Origin: TMED109 sp015660425
Lineage (GTDB): Bacteria; Pseudomonadota; Alphaproteobacteria; TMED109
Length of the DNA: 48,757 nucleotides
Reading direction: 5' to 3'
Assembly: GCA_029936295.1 (NCBI GenBank)
Contig: JAPYTH010000012.1
Location: 1 to 48,757, forward strand
Numbering within the stretch: position 1 is the stretch's first letter; each line of letters opens with the position of its first letter. Below the pieces are notes generated by a model. The model was not told the origin of the DNA. It worked only from the letters and a program-made list of their open reading frames with translations, and searched no databases. A program made the position numbers and the translations under genes. Below, in pieces: positions 27,187-37,041 of the stretch.

Positions 27187-28194
27187 TTATTTCCAGCCTA
27201 CCCGATCAGCTAATTTTATAGCTTTATTGGCTAAGCGTCCATATTCAGAAATCTCTACTGAATCTTCTTTAAAGTTACCTATATATTTTAATGTATTTGG
27301 TACTTCAATATTTTTTACTACCGGATACTCAAAATTAGTGAACGAATATATCTTTTGAGCTTTATCACTTGCTAAAAACTCAATTAATTTTTTACCATTT
27401 ATAGGATTTGGAGCATTAGATAATAATCCAGCTCCACTTATATTAATATGAACCCCCATATCTTTATCTTGTGGAAAATAAATTCCTAAATTATTAAATA
27501 AATTTTTATTATCAGAATTTAGCATTTTAATTATATAATATGAATTAACAACTGCAATATCTCCTAAACCAGCAGCGACAGCTTTAATTTGATCTCTATC
27601 ACCTCCTGCAGGATCTCTTGCAAAATTATTAACAAAGTTTTTAGCCCAATTCTCCGTGAATTCTTCGCCATACTTAGCTATCATATGTGCAATTAATGAT
27701 TGATTGTATATATTACTAGAAGAACGAATTAATATACGTTTTTTAAATCTAGGGTCTGATAAATATTTATAGCCCTTCAGTTCATTTGGATTAACTCTAT
27801 TCAAAGAATATACAATAATTCGAGCCCTTAAACTTAAGCCAAACCACCTATTATTAGGATCTCTATATTTACTATTAATTCTTTTAGATAAAAAATCTGA
27901 ATTAATTTCTTGAAACAAATTGATATTAGACGCTTTCCATAAATTAGCTGCATCATTAGTTAATAATACATCAGCAGGGGAATTACTGCCTTCTCTTACA
28001 ATCCTTTCATATAATTGTGAAGCTTTTGCTGTAATTATGTTAACTTTTATACCAGTTTCTTTTTCAAATAAACCCATCAAAGGTTTTAATAAGTGTTCTT
28101 TTCTTGCTGAATATAGATTTACTTCTTCAGCGAATACTTCTGAAGAAAAAAATATTGATAATATAAGTATAAAAAAAATGTTTAATTTTTTCAT
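27187..28194 (-). CDS. fbpA: Ferric iron ABC transporter, periplasmic binding protein (FbpA-like)
   Basis: The 335-residue protein has a signal peptide (cleavage likely after Ala22, SEVFAEE) and the iron-binding lobe starts VNLYSARKEHLLKPLM. A Tyr-Tyr pair (Tyr219-Tyr220, in VVNSYYIIKML), preceded by GDRDQIKAVAAGLGDIAVVN, is the characteristic Fe3+ ligand region of FbpA/FutA. It delivers ferric iron to the FbpBC transporter. It is the promoter-proximal gene of the three, 45 bases upstream of fbpB, with a possible Fur-family box upstream. Confidence 0.92.
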   Translation of the reverse strand: MKKLNIFFILILSIFFSSEVFAEEVNLYSARKEHLLKPLMGLFEKETGIKVNIITAKASQLYERIVREGSNSPADVLLTNDAANLWKASNINLFQEINSDFLSKRINSKYRDPNNRWFGLSLRARIIVYSLNRVNPNELKGYKYLSDPRFKKRILIRSSSNIYNQSLIAHMIAKYGEEFTENWAKNFVNNFARDPAGGDRDQIKAVAAGLGDIAVVNSYYIIKMLNSDNKNLFNNLGIYFPQDKDMGVHINISGAGLLSNAPNPINGKKLIEFLASDKAQKIYSFTNFEYPVVKNIEVPNTLKYIGNFKEDSVEISEYGRLANKAIKLADRVGWK

Positions 28195-28246
28195 TAAAAG
28201 AACCCATTATTTCAAAATAGCTAATTATTATAATCATAAATGAGAT

Positions 28247-28261
28247 TGATAATTATTCGCA
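28247..28261. promoter_or_regulatory. Candidate Fur-family operator upstream of fbpA
   Basis: TGATAATTATTCGCA matches the 7-1-7 Fur consensus (TGATAAT-N-ATTATCA) perfectly in the left half and at five of seven positions in the right half. It lies about 50 bp upstream of the fbpA start, where repression by iron would be expected. The imperfect right arm and AT-rich background keep confidence low. Alphaproteobacteria may instead use Irr or RirA, and I did not see their sites. Confidence 0.35.
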
Positions 28262-28326
28262 ACTGTAATATAGGGAAATATAATAATAAAATAAAGCACA
28301 AAAATATATATAAGCTAAAGTTAATC

Positions 28327-28896
28327 TTATAAATCAGTAATATTATCACGTGAAAGCACAGAGGGGCCAATATTTCTAGATAATAAACCTGAAGCTTTTA
28401 GCTCAGATATGCCAGGCAAATCTTTAATTGATTCCAAACCAAAATGATCTAAAAAATCTCGAGTAGTTCTCCATGTAGAAGGTCTTCCAGGAACAGCTTT
28501 ATACCCTCGCGGCTCAACCCAATTAAATTCAAACAAAACATCTAGTGATCCTTGGCTTACACTTACCCCTCTCATGTCTTCTATTTCAGCTCTAGTAATT
28601 GGTTGGTGATAAGCAATTATTGCTAAAATTTCTAGTGCTGCTTTAGATAATTTTTTGTGAATTGTTTTTTCTACTGTTAAATATTTTGCAATTTCACTTG
28701 ATGAGCGAAAAGCTAATGTATCACCTATTCTTTCTAATAGAAAGCCTCCTTCTTTATATTTATTTAATAAAAAATCTATTATAAAACTAATATCAGTCGT
28801 CTCAGGTAAACGATTAGTAAGGGATCTAATACTTACAGGCTTATCGCTAGTAAAAATTATTGCTTCAGCAATTTTAATGTATAATTCTTTATTCAT
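28327..28896 (-). CDS. scpB: Segregation and condensation protein B
   Basis: The 189-residue protein has the ScpB winged-helix domains. IAEAIIFTSDKPVSIRSL is the N-terminus, LSKAALEILAIIAYHQPITRAEIEDMRG is the strongest family block, and VEPRGYKAVPGRPSTWRTT leads to a GLESIKDLPGI helix. With ScpA it bridges SMC heads in chromosome condensation. It starts six bases after the scpA stop, an operon pairing. Confidence 0.95.
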   Translation of the reverse strand: MNKELYIKIAEAIIFTSDKPVSIRSLTNRLPETTDISFIIDFLLNKYKEGGFLLERIGDTLAFRSSSEIAKYLTVEKTIHKKLSKAALEILAIIAYHQPITRAEIEDMRGVSVSQGSLDVLFEFNWVEPRGYKAVPGRPSTWRTTRDFLDHFGLESIKDLPGISELKASGLLSRNIGPSVLSRDNITDL

Positions 28897-28902
28897 TCAC
28901 AT

Positions 28903-29709
28903 TTATTCACTTATTTTTGCTCTTATAAAAATATCTCCAAATGGATTTAATTGTCTAATTTCTAATTCTCCTTTTTTAGCTAATTCTAAAGTAGCAGAAA
29001 ATGTGACTGCCAAAACTGAACTATTAAAAACCTTATCTTCAATAGATAAACTTTCTGGTAAAAATAAAGAAAGTTGCTCCCATTCCTTATTATTACTTAA
29101 TATCTTATTTAATCTCTTTAAAGCAGATTCAATAGTCTCTAATTTTTTTTCTGGTGGGACGTAATCTAATAAATTATCACCTCTAACTATATTGGTATAA
29201 GAAAAAAGCAAATCATTTAAAGTTGTGTTATCAACTTTATGAATAATTTTCATTTCCTTTGATATCATTCCTCTAGGAAACCTATCTTCATAAAGTAATT
29301 TTAATTCAAATAAATTTTTAGCAGATTCTCTCATTGATATAAGTCTATTTAATTGTAACTTTAATGCTTCTGAAAGCTCATCTCCAGTCATCTCTTCTAT
29401 TATTTCTTCTGGTAATAATATTTTAGATTTTAAGAATGCTAGCCATGCGGCCATTACAAGATACTCTGCTGCTATCTCTAAATTTAATTTTTTAGCATTT
29501 TCTACATAGTCTAAGTATTGATTTGCTAATTCTAGTATAGAAATATTAACTAAATCTACTTTTTGCTTTTTAGCTAAATCTAATAAAAGATCTATGGCAC
29601 CTTCATATCCATTTAAATTTAATATAAATTGATTGTCCTGATAAATATCATTCATATTATTTTGAGTATTATCAATATTCTCTTTAAAATTATGATTAAT
29701 TTCTTCCAT
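28903..29709 (-). CDS. scpA: Segregation and condensation protein A
   Basis: The 268-residue kleisin begins with an Asn-rich leader. The family core follows: GYEGAIDLLLDLAKKQKVDL, AAEYLVMAAWLAFLKSKILL and a C-terminal winged helix (VTFSATLELAKKGELEIRQ). It closes the SMC ring together with ScpB. It is preceded by a 91-bp AT-rich gap from nagZ that includes a short TA run near 29752-29766. Confidence 0.95.
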   Translation of the reverse strand: MEEINHNFKENIDNTQNNMNDIYQDNQFILNLNGYEGAIDLLLDLAKKQKVDLVNISILELANQYLDYVENAKKLNLEIAAEYLVMAAWLAFLKSKILLPEEIIEEMTGDELSEALKLQLNRLISMRESAKNLFELKLLYEDRFPRGMISKEMKIIHKVDNTTLNDLLFSYTNIVRGDNLLDYVPPEKKLETIESALKRLNKILSNNKEWEQLSLFLPESLSIEDKVFNSSVLAVTFSATLELAKKGELEIRQLNPFGDIFIRAKISE

Positions 29710-29800
29710 ATTTACCCAAATGAAAATAGATTTTTTTCTTTTTTTAACACAATATATATATATATACTAATTATAACTACTATATATAGAAATAAAGTTA

Positions 29801-30838
29801 TTATAAATATTGTAATTTAAGTTTTAATAAATCATTAAAAATCTTATTAATTTCATTTTTATAAATTACTTTGTTCACGGATATATCTACATTTTCAATC
29901 ATACCTAAGCATAATTTCCATTTATTTGATAAACTTTTACCTAATAAAGGAGTATTTAGTAGTACTTCCTCCGCAGCATTTACATTTCCAGAACAGTGTA
30001 AAATTATATCAAAACCAGCATTTATTATGGATAATACTTTATCCTCTATAGTACCGGATAGAGCAGACATTTCTATATCATCTGATATTAATATACCTTT
30101 ATATTTAATAATATTTCTAATATATTCATAAGCTTTTTTTGATTGTGTAACAGGTAAACTTTTATCTATATCTGTATATAAAATATGGGCTGTCATTGCT
30201 ATAGGCATATTAGATAAAATTTTAAAAGGTAAAAAATCATTAGATGCTAAAATATCTATTTTATCAGCTACTACTGGTAACGACATATGGCTATCAACTC
30301 TGGCTTTACCATGACCAGGGATATGCTTAATAATAGGTAAAACACCTGAATCAATTAGTCCATCGCACGCGGATTGCCCAAGTGAGGAAACTACATTTGG
30401 ATTTGATGAAAATGCCCTATCCCCTATTACTGAATGCATATATTTACTCTTTACATCTAAAGATGGAGCGCAATTAACATTAATTCCTAATTCTTTAAGA
30501 TCAGTACCTATTAATTTATAATTGAGATATGTGGCTCTATTTGCATCATTTAATGAAATATTGGCTAATTTACCAAATAAATTTGCCGGAGGATATTGTG
30601 CCCAATCTGGCTCCTGTAATCTTTGAACTCTGCCTCCTTCCTGGTCGATTAATATTGGACAATTCCAACCAATAATATCTCTAATTTTTCCTACTAAATT
30701 TTTGACTTGATCTTTATTATGTATATTACGACTAAATAATATATAGCCAAGTGGAGAATATCTTTTTAAAATAGAAACTTCTTGATTATTCAAATCTAGT
30801 CCTGCAATGCCAATTATTGCTTTCTTTGATTCTTCCAT
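29801..30838 (-). CDS. nagZ: Beta-N-acetylhexosaminidase (GH3)
   Basis: The cytoplasmic enzyme removes GlcNAc from muropeptides during peptidoglycan recycling. GH3 marks are clear: LIDQEGGRVQRL near residue 64, IIKHIPGHGKARVDSHMSLP with the catalytic His, and ISDDIEMSAL with the nucleophile Asp (Asp253 or Asp254). At 345 residues it matches the family. Start ATG at 30838, seven bases after the SPOR gene stop. Confidence 0.95.
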   Translation of the reverse strand: MEESKKAIIGIAGLDLNNQEVSILKRYSPLGYILFSRNIHNKDQVKNLVGKIRDIIGWNCPILIDQEGGRVQRLQEPDWAQYPPANLFGKLANISLNDANRATYLNYKLIGTDLKELGINVNCAPSLDVKSKYMHSVIGDRAFSSNPNVVSSLGQSACDGLIDSGVLPIIKHIPGHGKARVDSHMSLPVVADKIDILASNDFLPFKILSNMPIAMTAHILYTDIDKSLPVTQSKKAYEYIRNIIKYKGILISDDIEMSALSGTIEDKVLSIINAGFDIILHCSGNVNAAEEVLLNTPLLGKSLSNKWKLCLGMIENVDISVNKVIYKNEINKIFNDLLKLKLQYL

Positions 30839-30845
30839 ATAATTA

Positions 30846-31391
30846 CTACTTATCTTGAACTATCAAACATTCATTATCATTAACATTAAGGTTTAAACAT
30901 AACTCGTATACATCTTTAATATCATTATATGGGCCTGCTCTTACTCTATAATATGTGCCTCTATCACCTAAATCTGCTGAAATAATCTTTAAATTTAATT
31001 TATTAAGAATTAAATTTGAAGACATTTTATATTCATTAATTAATTTTTTAGCCTTTTCAATTGTTTTATAAGAAGCTAATTGTAAATATAGATTATTAAT
31101 ATTATTAGTATTAACACTAGTTTCTTTTTTATTTATATCATCAATTTCAATAACTTCTTCATTTTGCATAACTTCTTTGGGAAGTAATTTTTCTCTAGTT
31201 ACATTATAAATTTCAAGAGAATCTCCAACAAAATTAAAGCCTTCTTGATTTTTAGGCCTACTTTTATATTTAAGATTATCTGTTTTAATATGTGTTAACT
31301 TATAATCATTAAAAAAACTTAAATGTACATAATCATAGATAAAATAACTTCCAACAATTACAATCACTAAAAATATTATAATTTTAAACAT
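30846..31391 (-). CDS. SPOR-domain membrane protein
   Basis: The 181-residue protein has one N-terminal TM (about 2-20), a variable linker and a C-terminal SPOR-like fold. The C-terminal part contains LYLQLASYKTIEKAKKLINE and GTYYRVRAGPYNDIKDVYEL with the usual aromatic-Arg-Gly strand. SPOR domains bind denuded glycan strands at the division septum. The protein lies between argS and nagZ, a common alphaproteobacterial position. Confidence 0.85.
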   Translation of the reverse strand: MFKIIIFLVIVIVGSYFIYDYVHLSFFNDYKLTHIKTDNLKYKSRPKNQEGFNFVGDSLEIYNVTREKLLPKEVMQNEEVIEIDDINKKETSVNTNNINNLYLQLASYKTIEKAKKLINEYKMSSNLILNKLNLKIISADLGDRGTYYRVRAGPYNDIKDVYELCLNLNVNDNECLIVQDK

Positions 31392-31412
31392 TTAGTTACC
31401 TACTCATCATAA

Positions 31413-33146
31413 TTAAGATAAATCTTCAGCTGGTTTTACTCCAATTATAGATAATCCAGAAAACAAAATTATTTTAACAATTTTAGCTAAGGATAAACGC
31501 GCTGTAGTGAGCTTAATATTATCTTTTACAATATATCTCAATTCTGAATTAGTATTACCTAAAGACCATGAATAATGAAATGCACTAGCTAAATCATTTA
31601 AGTAAAAAGTTATTCTATGAGGTTCATTAGCTTTTGCAGCAGCCTCCACCTGTCGAGGCCATTTTGATATAATCTTTATTAAATTTAATTCAAATGTATT
31701 GTCTAATAACTCAAAATCAATGTTATCAATGTCTTTATTTAAATCTATTCCAAGACTAATAGCCTTTTTATATAAGGAATTAATTCTTATATTTGCATAT
31801 TGTACATAATATACAGGATTATCTTTTGATTGTTCTTGTACTTTCAATATATCAAAGTCTAATGGTGCATCATTTTTCCTAGTCAACATTATAAATCTTA
31901 AAACATCAGCACCAACAGCATCTACTACACTTTTCATGGTAACAAAATTACCAGCTCTTTTGGACATTTTGACTGGTTTGCCATCACTATTGAGGTTAAC
32001 AAGTTGGCATAACTTTACATCAAAATTAATAGTTGAAGATGGGAATGATTTTATAATTCCTTCAATTCTTTTTATATATCCTCCATGATCAGCACCCCAT
32101 ATATTAATAATAGAAGAATAATTTCTTAAAAACTTTTCATAATGATAAGCAGCATCAACAGCAAAATACGTCCATGAATTATCCGATTTTTTAAGAGGCC
32201 TATCTACATCATCTCCAAAGGCAGTAGATTTAAAAAGTAATTGAGGTCTACTTTTCCAATCTTCTTTTTTTAATCCTTTGGGGGGCGCTAAAACACCTTC
32301 ATATATCATATTATTTTCATTTAATATTTTAACTACCTTTTCTATAAAGCCGTTTGATTTTATAAATTCTTCTGATGTAAAAACATCATGATGAATATTA
32401 ATAGAAGACAAATCATCTTTAATTAAATCCATCATAGAACTTATACTAATTTTTTTAAAAGTATCTAGCCACTCAATCTCATCAGAATTTAAAAATTTAT
32501 CTCCATAATGATTAATAATATTCTGCGCAACTGGAATTAAATATTCTCCAGGATACAAATCATCTTTAAAAATCTCTTTCTTATTATTTAATATTTCTAA
32601 ATATCTAAGATAAACAGACTTAGCTAAGTTTACAATTTGTTGACCTGAATCATTTATATAATATTCCCTCGTAATATGATAACCCACATATTCAAGCAAA
32701 TTAGCTAAAGAATCTCCAAAAACTGCTCCTCTTGCATGACCTATATGCATTGGACCAGTTGGATTAGCCGATACATATTCAATATTAACCTTTTCTAAAT
32801 TACCATAATTACTTTTTCCATATTTATTTTTGTAACAAAGGACCTTTCGACAACATTCATAAAGTATAGCTTTATCAAGATATAAGTTTATAAAACCTGG
32901 GCCAGCTATTTTAGCTTCATAAATATATTCATTTTTTTTAATTAAAATTATTATATCTGCTGCAATTTCTTTTGGATTTTTATTTAAAATTTTTGAACTT
33001 AATAATGCAATATTTGTTGCAATATCTCCATGAGTTTCATCTTTTGGAGGTTCTGAAGTAATTTTATTTAAGATATTTTTATCTTCAATACCCATAGAAA
33101 TAGCAACATCAATAATTATTTTTCGAATATCTTCAAAAATATTCAT
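31413..33146 (-). CDS. argS: Arginine--tRNA ligase
   Basis: The 577-residue class I synthetase has the HIGH-type motif PTGPMHIGHARGAVFGD and the KMSKS-type motif PVKMSKRAGNFVTM, with a DALR-like helical C-terminus for anticodon recognition. I chose the ATG at 33146 because AGGTGG lies about eight bases upstream; a GTG at 33158 would sit inside that ribosome site. No special regulation is visible. Confidence 0.96.
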   Translation of the reverse strand: MNIFEDIRKIIIDVAISMGIEDKNILNKITSEPPKDETHGDIATNIALLSSKILNKNPKEIAADIIILIKKNEYIYEAKIAGPGFINLYLDKAILYECCRKVLCYKNKYGKSNYGNLEKVNIEYVSANPTGPMHIGHARGAVFGDSLANLLEYVGYHITREYYINDSGQQIVNLAKSVYLRYLEILNNKKEIFKDDLYPGEYLIPVAQNIINHYGDKFLNSDEIEWLDTFKKISISSMMDLIKDDLSSINIHHDVFTSEEFIKSNGFIEKVVKILNENNMIYEGVLAPPKGLKKEDWKSRPQLLFKSTAFGDDVDRPLKKSDNSWTYFAVDAAYHYEKFLRNYSSIINIWGADHGGYIKRIEGIIKSFPSSTINFDVKLCQLVNLNSDGKPVKMSKRAGNFVTMKSVVDAVGADVLRFIMLTRKNDAPLDFDILKVQEQSKDNPVYYVQYANIRINSLYKKAISLGIDLNKDIDNIDFELLDNTFELNLIKIISKWPRQVEAAAKANEPHRITFYLNDLASAFHYSWSLGNTNSELRYIVKDNIKLTTARLSLAKIVKIILFSGLSIIGVKPAEDLS

Positions 33147-33182
33147 AAATATTACCACCTATAATTTTATAAATCATTTAAC

Positions 33183-34394
33183 TTAACGATCGCGTTTATC
33201 ATATAAAGAAGTTCCAGTCCATCCTCCATGTAAATCAAAGAGCCTTTTATGTTCCATAACAGCATATCTATCAGTCATTCCGGCTATATAATCAGATATT
33301 AGTCTATAGAGATCTATATCTGATTTAACATTTTCAGCCTCATCTCTCCATTCTGAAGGCAAAATATTAACATCTTTAGAAAAGGCATTAAATAAATCTT
33401 CTATAATTTTTTTAGCCTTTAAAGTCATTCTATTAACTATTGTGTGTTTATACATTCTGCCAAATAGAAACATCCTTAATTTCTGATTATCTATAAACAT
33501 TTTTCTAGAAAACTTAACTACTGTATTTCCATAAAGTCTAATATCTTCAGCATTTTTAAATTTTTCTTTATTTATAATTTCTTCATATTCATTAACTACA
33601 TCATTTATCATTAAATTTATTAAACTTCTTATTGTTTCATGAATTAATCTTCTTTTTTCAATATTTTTCCATTTAAATCTATTATATTCTATTACCTTAC
33701 CAACATGTTCAATTTCTGCTAAAGCATTTAAAGTAAATAAACCTGCTCTTAATCCATCATCTATATCATGATTACAATATGCAATATCATCAGCTATAGC
33801 TGCTACTTGCGCTTCTGGACCAGCATATTTTTTTAAACTCAAATCAAGTAACTTATTTTTTTGTAAAATAAGTTTTTGATGATCTTTGATCACTGTTGGT
33901 ATATTATTTAGTAATGGACCATTATGTTTAACTATACCTTCTAAAGATTCCCAAGTTAAATTCAAACCATCAAAATCAGCATATTTTTTTTCAAGTATTG
34001 TAACTATCCTCAAAGTTTGTGCATTATGGTCAAAACCACCTTTTCTCTTCATAGAATAATTTAAAGCTTCTTCGCCTGCATGACCAAATGGCGTATGACC
34101 CAGATCATGAGCTAAAGCAATAGTTTCAGCTAAATCTGAATCCAACCCCAAACGTGTTGCAATAGTTCTAGCTATTTGAGCAACTTCAATAGTATGGGTT
34201 AATCTAGAGCGAAAATTGTCACCCTCATGTTGGACAAAAACTTGAGTTTTATGTTCTAAACGGCGAAAAGCAGCAGAATGAACTAATCTATCCCTATCCC
34301 TCATAAAAGGGTTTCTATATGAAGATTCTTTTTCTATATAAAAACGTCCTTTACTCTTTTTAAAATCAGTTCTATAATTTTGCAATTTAGACAT
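33183..34394 (-). CDS. dgt: Deoxyguanosinetriphosphate triphosphohydrolase-like HD protein
   Basis: An HD-domain dNTPase that hydrolyses dNTPs to deoxynucleoside and triphosphate. Counting from the ATG at 34394, His67 lies in RLTHTIEVAQ and the metal pair is His96-Asp97 in ALAHDLGHTPFGH. The frame stays open 26 codons further upstream, but that part is hydrophobic and unlike the family. The chosen start gives 403 residues, beginning MSKLQNYRTDF. The gene is divergent from erpA. Confidence 0.9.
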   Translation of the reverse strand: MSKLQNYRTDFKKSKGRFYIEKESSYRNPFMRDRDRLVHSAAFRRLEHKTQVFVQHEGDNFRSRLTHTIEVAQIARTIATRLGLDSDLAETIALAHDLGHTPFGHAGEEALNYSMKRKGGFDHNAQTLRIVTILEKKYADFDGLNLTWESLEGIVKHNGPLLNNIPTVIKDHQKLILQKNKLLDLSLKKYAGPEAQVAAIADDIAYCNHDIDDGLRAGLFTLNALAEIEHVGKVIEYNRFKWKNIEKRRLIHETIRSLINLMINDVVNEYEEIINKEKFKNAEDIRLYGNTVVKFSRKMFIDNQKLRMFLFGRMYKHTIVNRMTLKAKKIIEDLFNAFSKDVNILPSEWRDEAENVKSDIDLYRLISDYIAGMTDRYAVMEHKRLFDLHGGWTGTSLYDKRDR

Positions 34395-34510
34395 ATATAG
34401 TGTATTAGCTTTCTTATAAATTAATTTATATATATATACATAACTTGAAATTATATAAATTTGAACTAACATTATATTATTATGGTAATAATGTAAAAAT
34501 GGGTATACTT

Positions 34511-34846
34511 ATGCAAGAATTATCAATAACAGAAGATGCTTTAAAACGTATCAAACTTATCCAATCTCAAGAAGGAAATAGGTTTCTTAGAATTACTGTT
34601 GATGGGGGGGGATGCTCTGGATTCTCATATTCATTTAATTTTGATAATAAACAATTAGAAGGAGATATCATAGCTTCTACTGATAAAAATGGAAACCCTA
34701 CTCTAGTAACAGATAGTATATCATTCAACTATTTAACGGGCTCACAAATCACATGGAAAGAAGATTTAAGTAGTGCGTCTTTTTCTATTGATAACCCAAA
34801 TGCAACTTCTAGTTGTGGCTGTGGAACATCTTTTTCGGTAACGTAA
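34511..34846 (+). CDS. erpA: Iron-sulfur cluster insertion protein, A-type carrier
   Basis: The 111-residue protein has three conserved cluster-binding cysteines: Cys35 in GGGCSGFSYSF, and Cys102 and Cys104 in SSCGCGTSF. It carries Fe-S clusters to target proteins. I chose the ATG at 34511 (MQELSITEDALKRI), which fits the family N-terminus and has GGGTAT upstream. Other in-frame ATGs lie at 34499 and 34445. The stop is one base before xthA, an erpA-xthA pairing. Confidence 0.9.
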   Translation: MQELSITEDALKRIKLIQSQEGNRFLRITVDGGGCSGFSYSFNFDNKQLEGDIIASTDKNGNPTLVTDSISFNYLTGSQITWKEDLSSASFSIDNPNATSSCGCGTSFSVT

Positions 34847-34847
34847 T

Positions 34848-35497
34848 ATGAAAATAGCGACTTGGAACGTTAACTCAATTAGAGTAAGGCTTCCCCATGT
34901 AAAAGATTTTGTACATGTACAATCCCCGGATGTTTTGCTATTGCAAGAACTTAAAGCACAAGATAAAGATATACCAATATCAGATTTGGAAGATTTAGGC
35001 TATAATGTCATATACAAAGGACAAAAAGCCTATAATGGTGTAGCAATTTTATCTAAACACCCTATCGAAGATGTTAATGATAAATTGTATTCAAATACTG
35101 AAAATGATGAGCAAGCTAGATATATTGAATGTTGGATAGATGCCAAGAATAGTGGGTTCAGAATAGCTTCAATATACTTACCTAACGGAAATCCTATAAA
35201 CACCGAAAAGTTTGATTATAAAATAGATTGGATGAACAAGTTAAAAAAAAGATCTAAACAATTACTTGATAATGAAGAATGTGTAATACTAGGTGGTGAT
35301 TTTAATGTCTGCCCAGAAGATAGAGACGCAGCTAACCCAGAGAATATGAGAAATGATGCTTTATTTCAACCGGAATCAAGAGCTAAACTAAGAGAAATTA
35401 TTAATTTAGGTTACTACGATGCATGGAGAGCAATTAATCCCGATATAACGGAATGGAGTTACTGGGATTATGGAAGAGCATTTGAGCAAAACAAAGG
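34848..35497 (+). CDS. xthA: Exodeoxyribonuclease III, C-terminus lost in an assembly gap
   Basis: The protein is an AP endonuclease and 3'-5' exonuclease in base excision repair. Visible catalytic residues are Asn7 in TWNVNSIR, Glu34 in LLQELKAQD, Tyr110 in IASIYLPNGNP, and Asp151 and Asn153 in GGDFNVCPED. After residue 216 the sequence enters 100 N at 35498-35597. The C-terminal SDHxP block with the catalytic Asp-His is therefore missing, about 45 residues by comparison with the family. The open frame that continues across the N run is antisense to the protease and is not real. Confidence 0.92.
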
Positions 35498-35597
35498 NNN
35501 NNNNNNNNNNNNNNNNNNNNNNNNNNNNNNNNNNNNNNNNNNNNNNNNNNNNNNNNNNNNNNNNNNNNNNNNNNNNNNNNNNNNNNNNNNNNNNNNN
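35498..35597. other. Scaffold gap of unknown true size between xthA and the M48 protease
   Basis: This run of 100 N differs from the other two because its flanks share no repeated sequence. xthA on the left lacks about 45 C-terminal residues and the leftward M48 gene on the right lacks a short C-terminus. The missing DNA should be roughly 180-250 bp if no other gene is present. The 100 N is a placeholder length. Confidence 0.85.
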
Positions 35598-37024
35598 ATT
35601 TTATTACTTTCATTTAAATCTAAGCCATTAAGTATACAAAACATCTCTAATTTTTTTTCTATAATAGCCATTTTATTTGATAAAATATTTGGAGTATCAT
35701 TTAATTTAGTTTTAATAATTTTTATATATTGTGGCCTTCCATCAATTTTTTCTTGACTGGTTAATTTATGCAAACTAATGGCAATATTATTAGCCTCATC
35801 TAAGTTAATCGCTTTATTTAAAGGGTTTAATAATAAAGAAAATCTCCATATTCTGTTATTGGTCCAATTTATTAAATATGTTCTCCTAAAATAATCTCTA
35901 CCTTCATATTTAATAATAATTTTTTCATCAAAAAATATAGCTGATTGATCGTCTATAAATAATTCTTCATATAATTTTATATCAGATCTGTTATAAATTG
36001 ATTCTGCCGTTTCTAATAAAGTTATTCCCTCTTGACTTTGTAAACCATCAAAAATTATTACTACATCTTTATTATCTTTAAAAATAATAATAGAATTATC
36101 ATTATTGATAATTTTATAATTTTTAGGAAATATAAATGAAAAATCTAATTCAATATGAAAAAATTTATTATCTTTTATAATTCCCTGAGAAGAACTATCC
36201 CCATAAATCATATTATCAATTGCTCTTAAATAATCTTTTTTATATCTTTTATATTGTATATTTTCTGGCACACTCTCTTTTGATATATCAATTCTATCTA
36301 TAGTTTTTGGATGAGTAGAGAATATAGAACTTATTGCATTTTGTTGATGCTTCGTTAAAATTTTTGTCAATTTATCTAATCTAGTAAGAAACCTTAAAGA
36401 TCCTTCAGGGTCATATTTAGATTTTATTATATATTTAATACCCAATCTATCTGCCTCTAATTCTTCAGAACGACTAAAAGCTGATAGAACACCTTGTACA
36501 CCAATACCCGCTAAATTTGTAACAATTGGCTGGCCTACTACTATATTTAATATATCTAAACCTATGTTTGAAAGCGTTGACTTTGCATGTCTTTGTGCAG
36601 CATGTCTTGCAGTTACATGGGCAATTTCATGTCCTATTACGCTAGAAATTTCTGCTTCATCGTTTGCTAATGATAATAACCCTCTCGTTACATATACATA
36701 ACCTCCTGGAAGAGCAAAAGCATTTACTATTGGACTATCTAATATTGTAAAAGTCCATCTTATATCTGGCATGTCAGAATTTTGAGCAATTTTATTACCT
36801 ATGCTACTTATATATTTTTTTAATTTTGGATCTTTATAGATCCCTCCAAAAGATTTTATTATATTAGGATGCTCTTTTGCTCCAATATTATTTTCTTCAG
36901 CCTCAGATAATATTACTAATTGTCTCTCCCCAGTTGCAATATTTTTTGCACAACTGCTAATAGATAATAATAAAATAGTAATAGGTATAAAAATAATAAT
37001 CTTTAAAAAAAGCTCTTTTACCAT
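35598..37024 (-). CDS. M48-family zinc metalloprotease lipoprotein, C-terminus cut by the gap
   Basis: The N-terminal ISSC lipobox (Cys25) indicates lipid anchoring. The M48 domain follows with VIGHEIAHVTARHAAQ (HEXXH at 132-136) and SEELEADRLG giving the third zinc ligand (Glu190). The family includes periplasmic proteases such as BepA that clear stalled outer-membrane proteins. The sequence runs to 475 residues and stops in MFCILNGLDLNESNK. Many relatives end about 15-25 residues later with a LysM-like xLNGLxxGxxxKPGQ segment, which appears to be what the gap removed. Confidence 0.88.
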
Positions 37025-37041
37025 CTATAAATTATACTATC

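Noticed and set aside
29752..29766. Short TA dinucleotide run between nagZ and scpA
   Set aside because: Too short to be a functional repeat and expected in DNA this rich in A and T.
34395..34510. Longer versions of dgt (from 34472) and erpA (from 34445) that would overlap
   Set aside because: Both extensions are hydrophobic or aromatic and unlike the family N-termini; the shorter starts fit the families and leave a normal divergent intergenic region.
35498..35756. Apparent continuation of xthA through the N run to 35756
   Set aside because: The part after the gap is antisense to the M48 protease and has no resemblance to exonuclease III; it is an artefact of reading through N.
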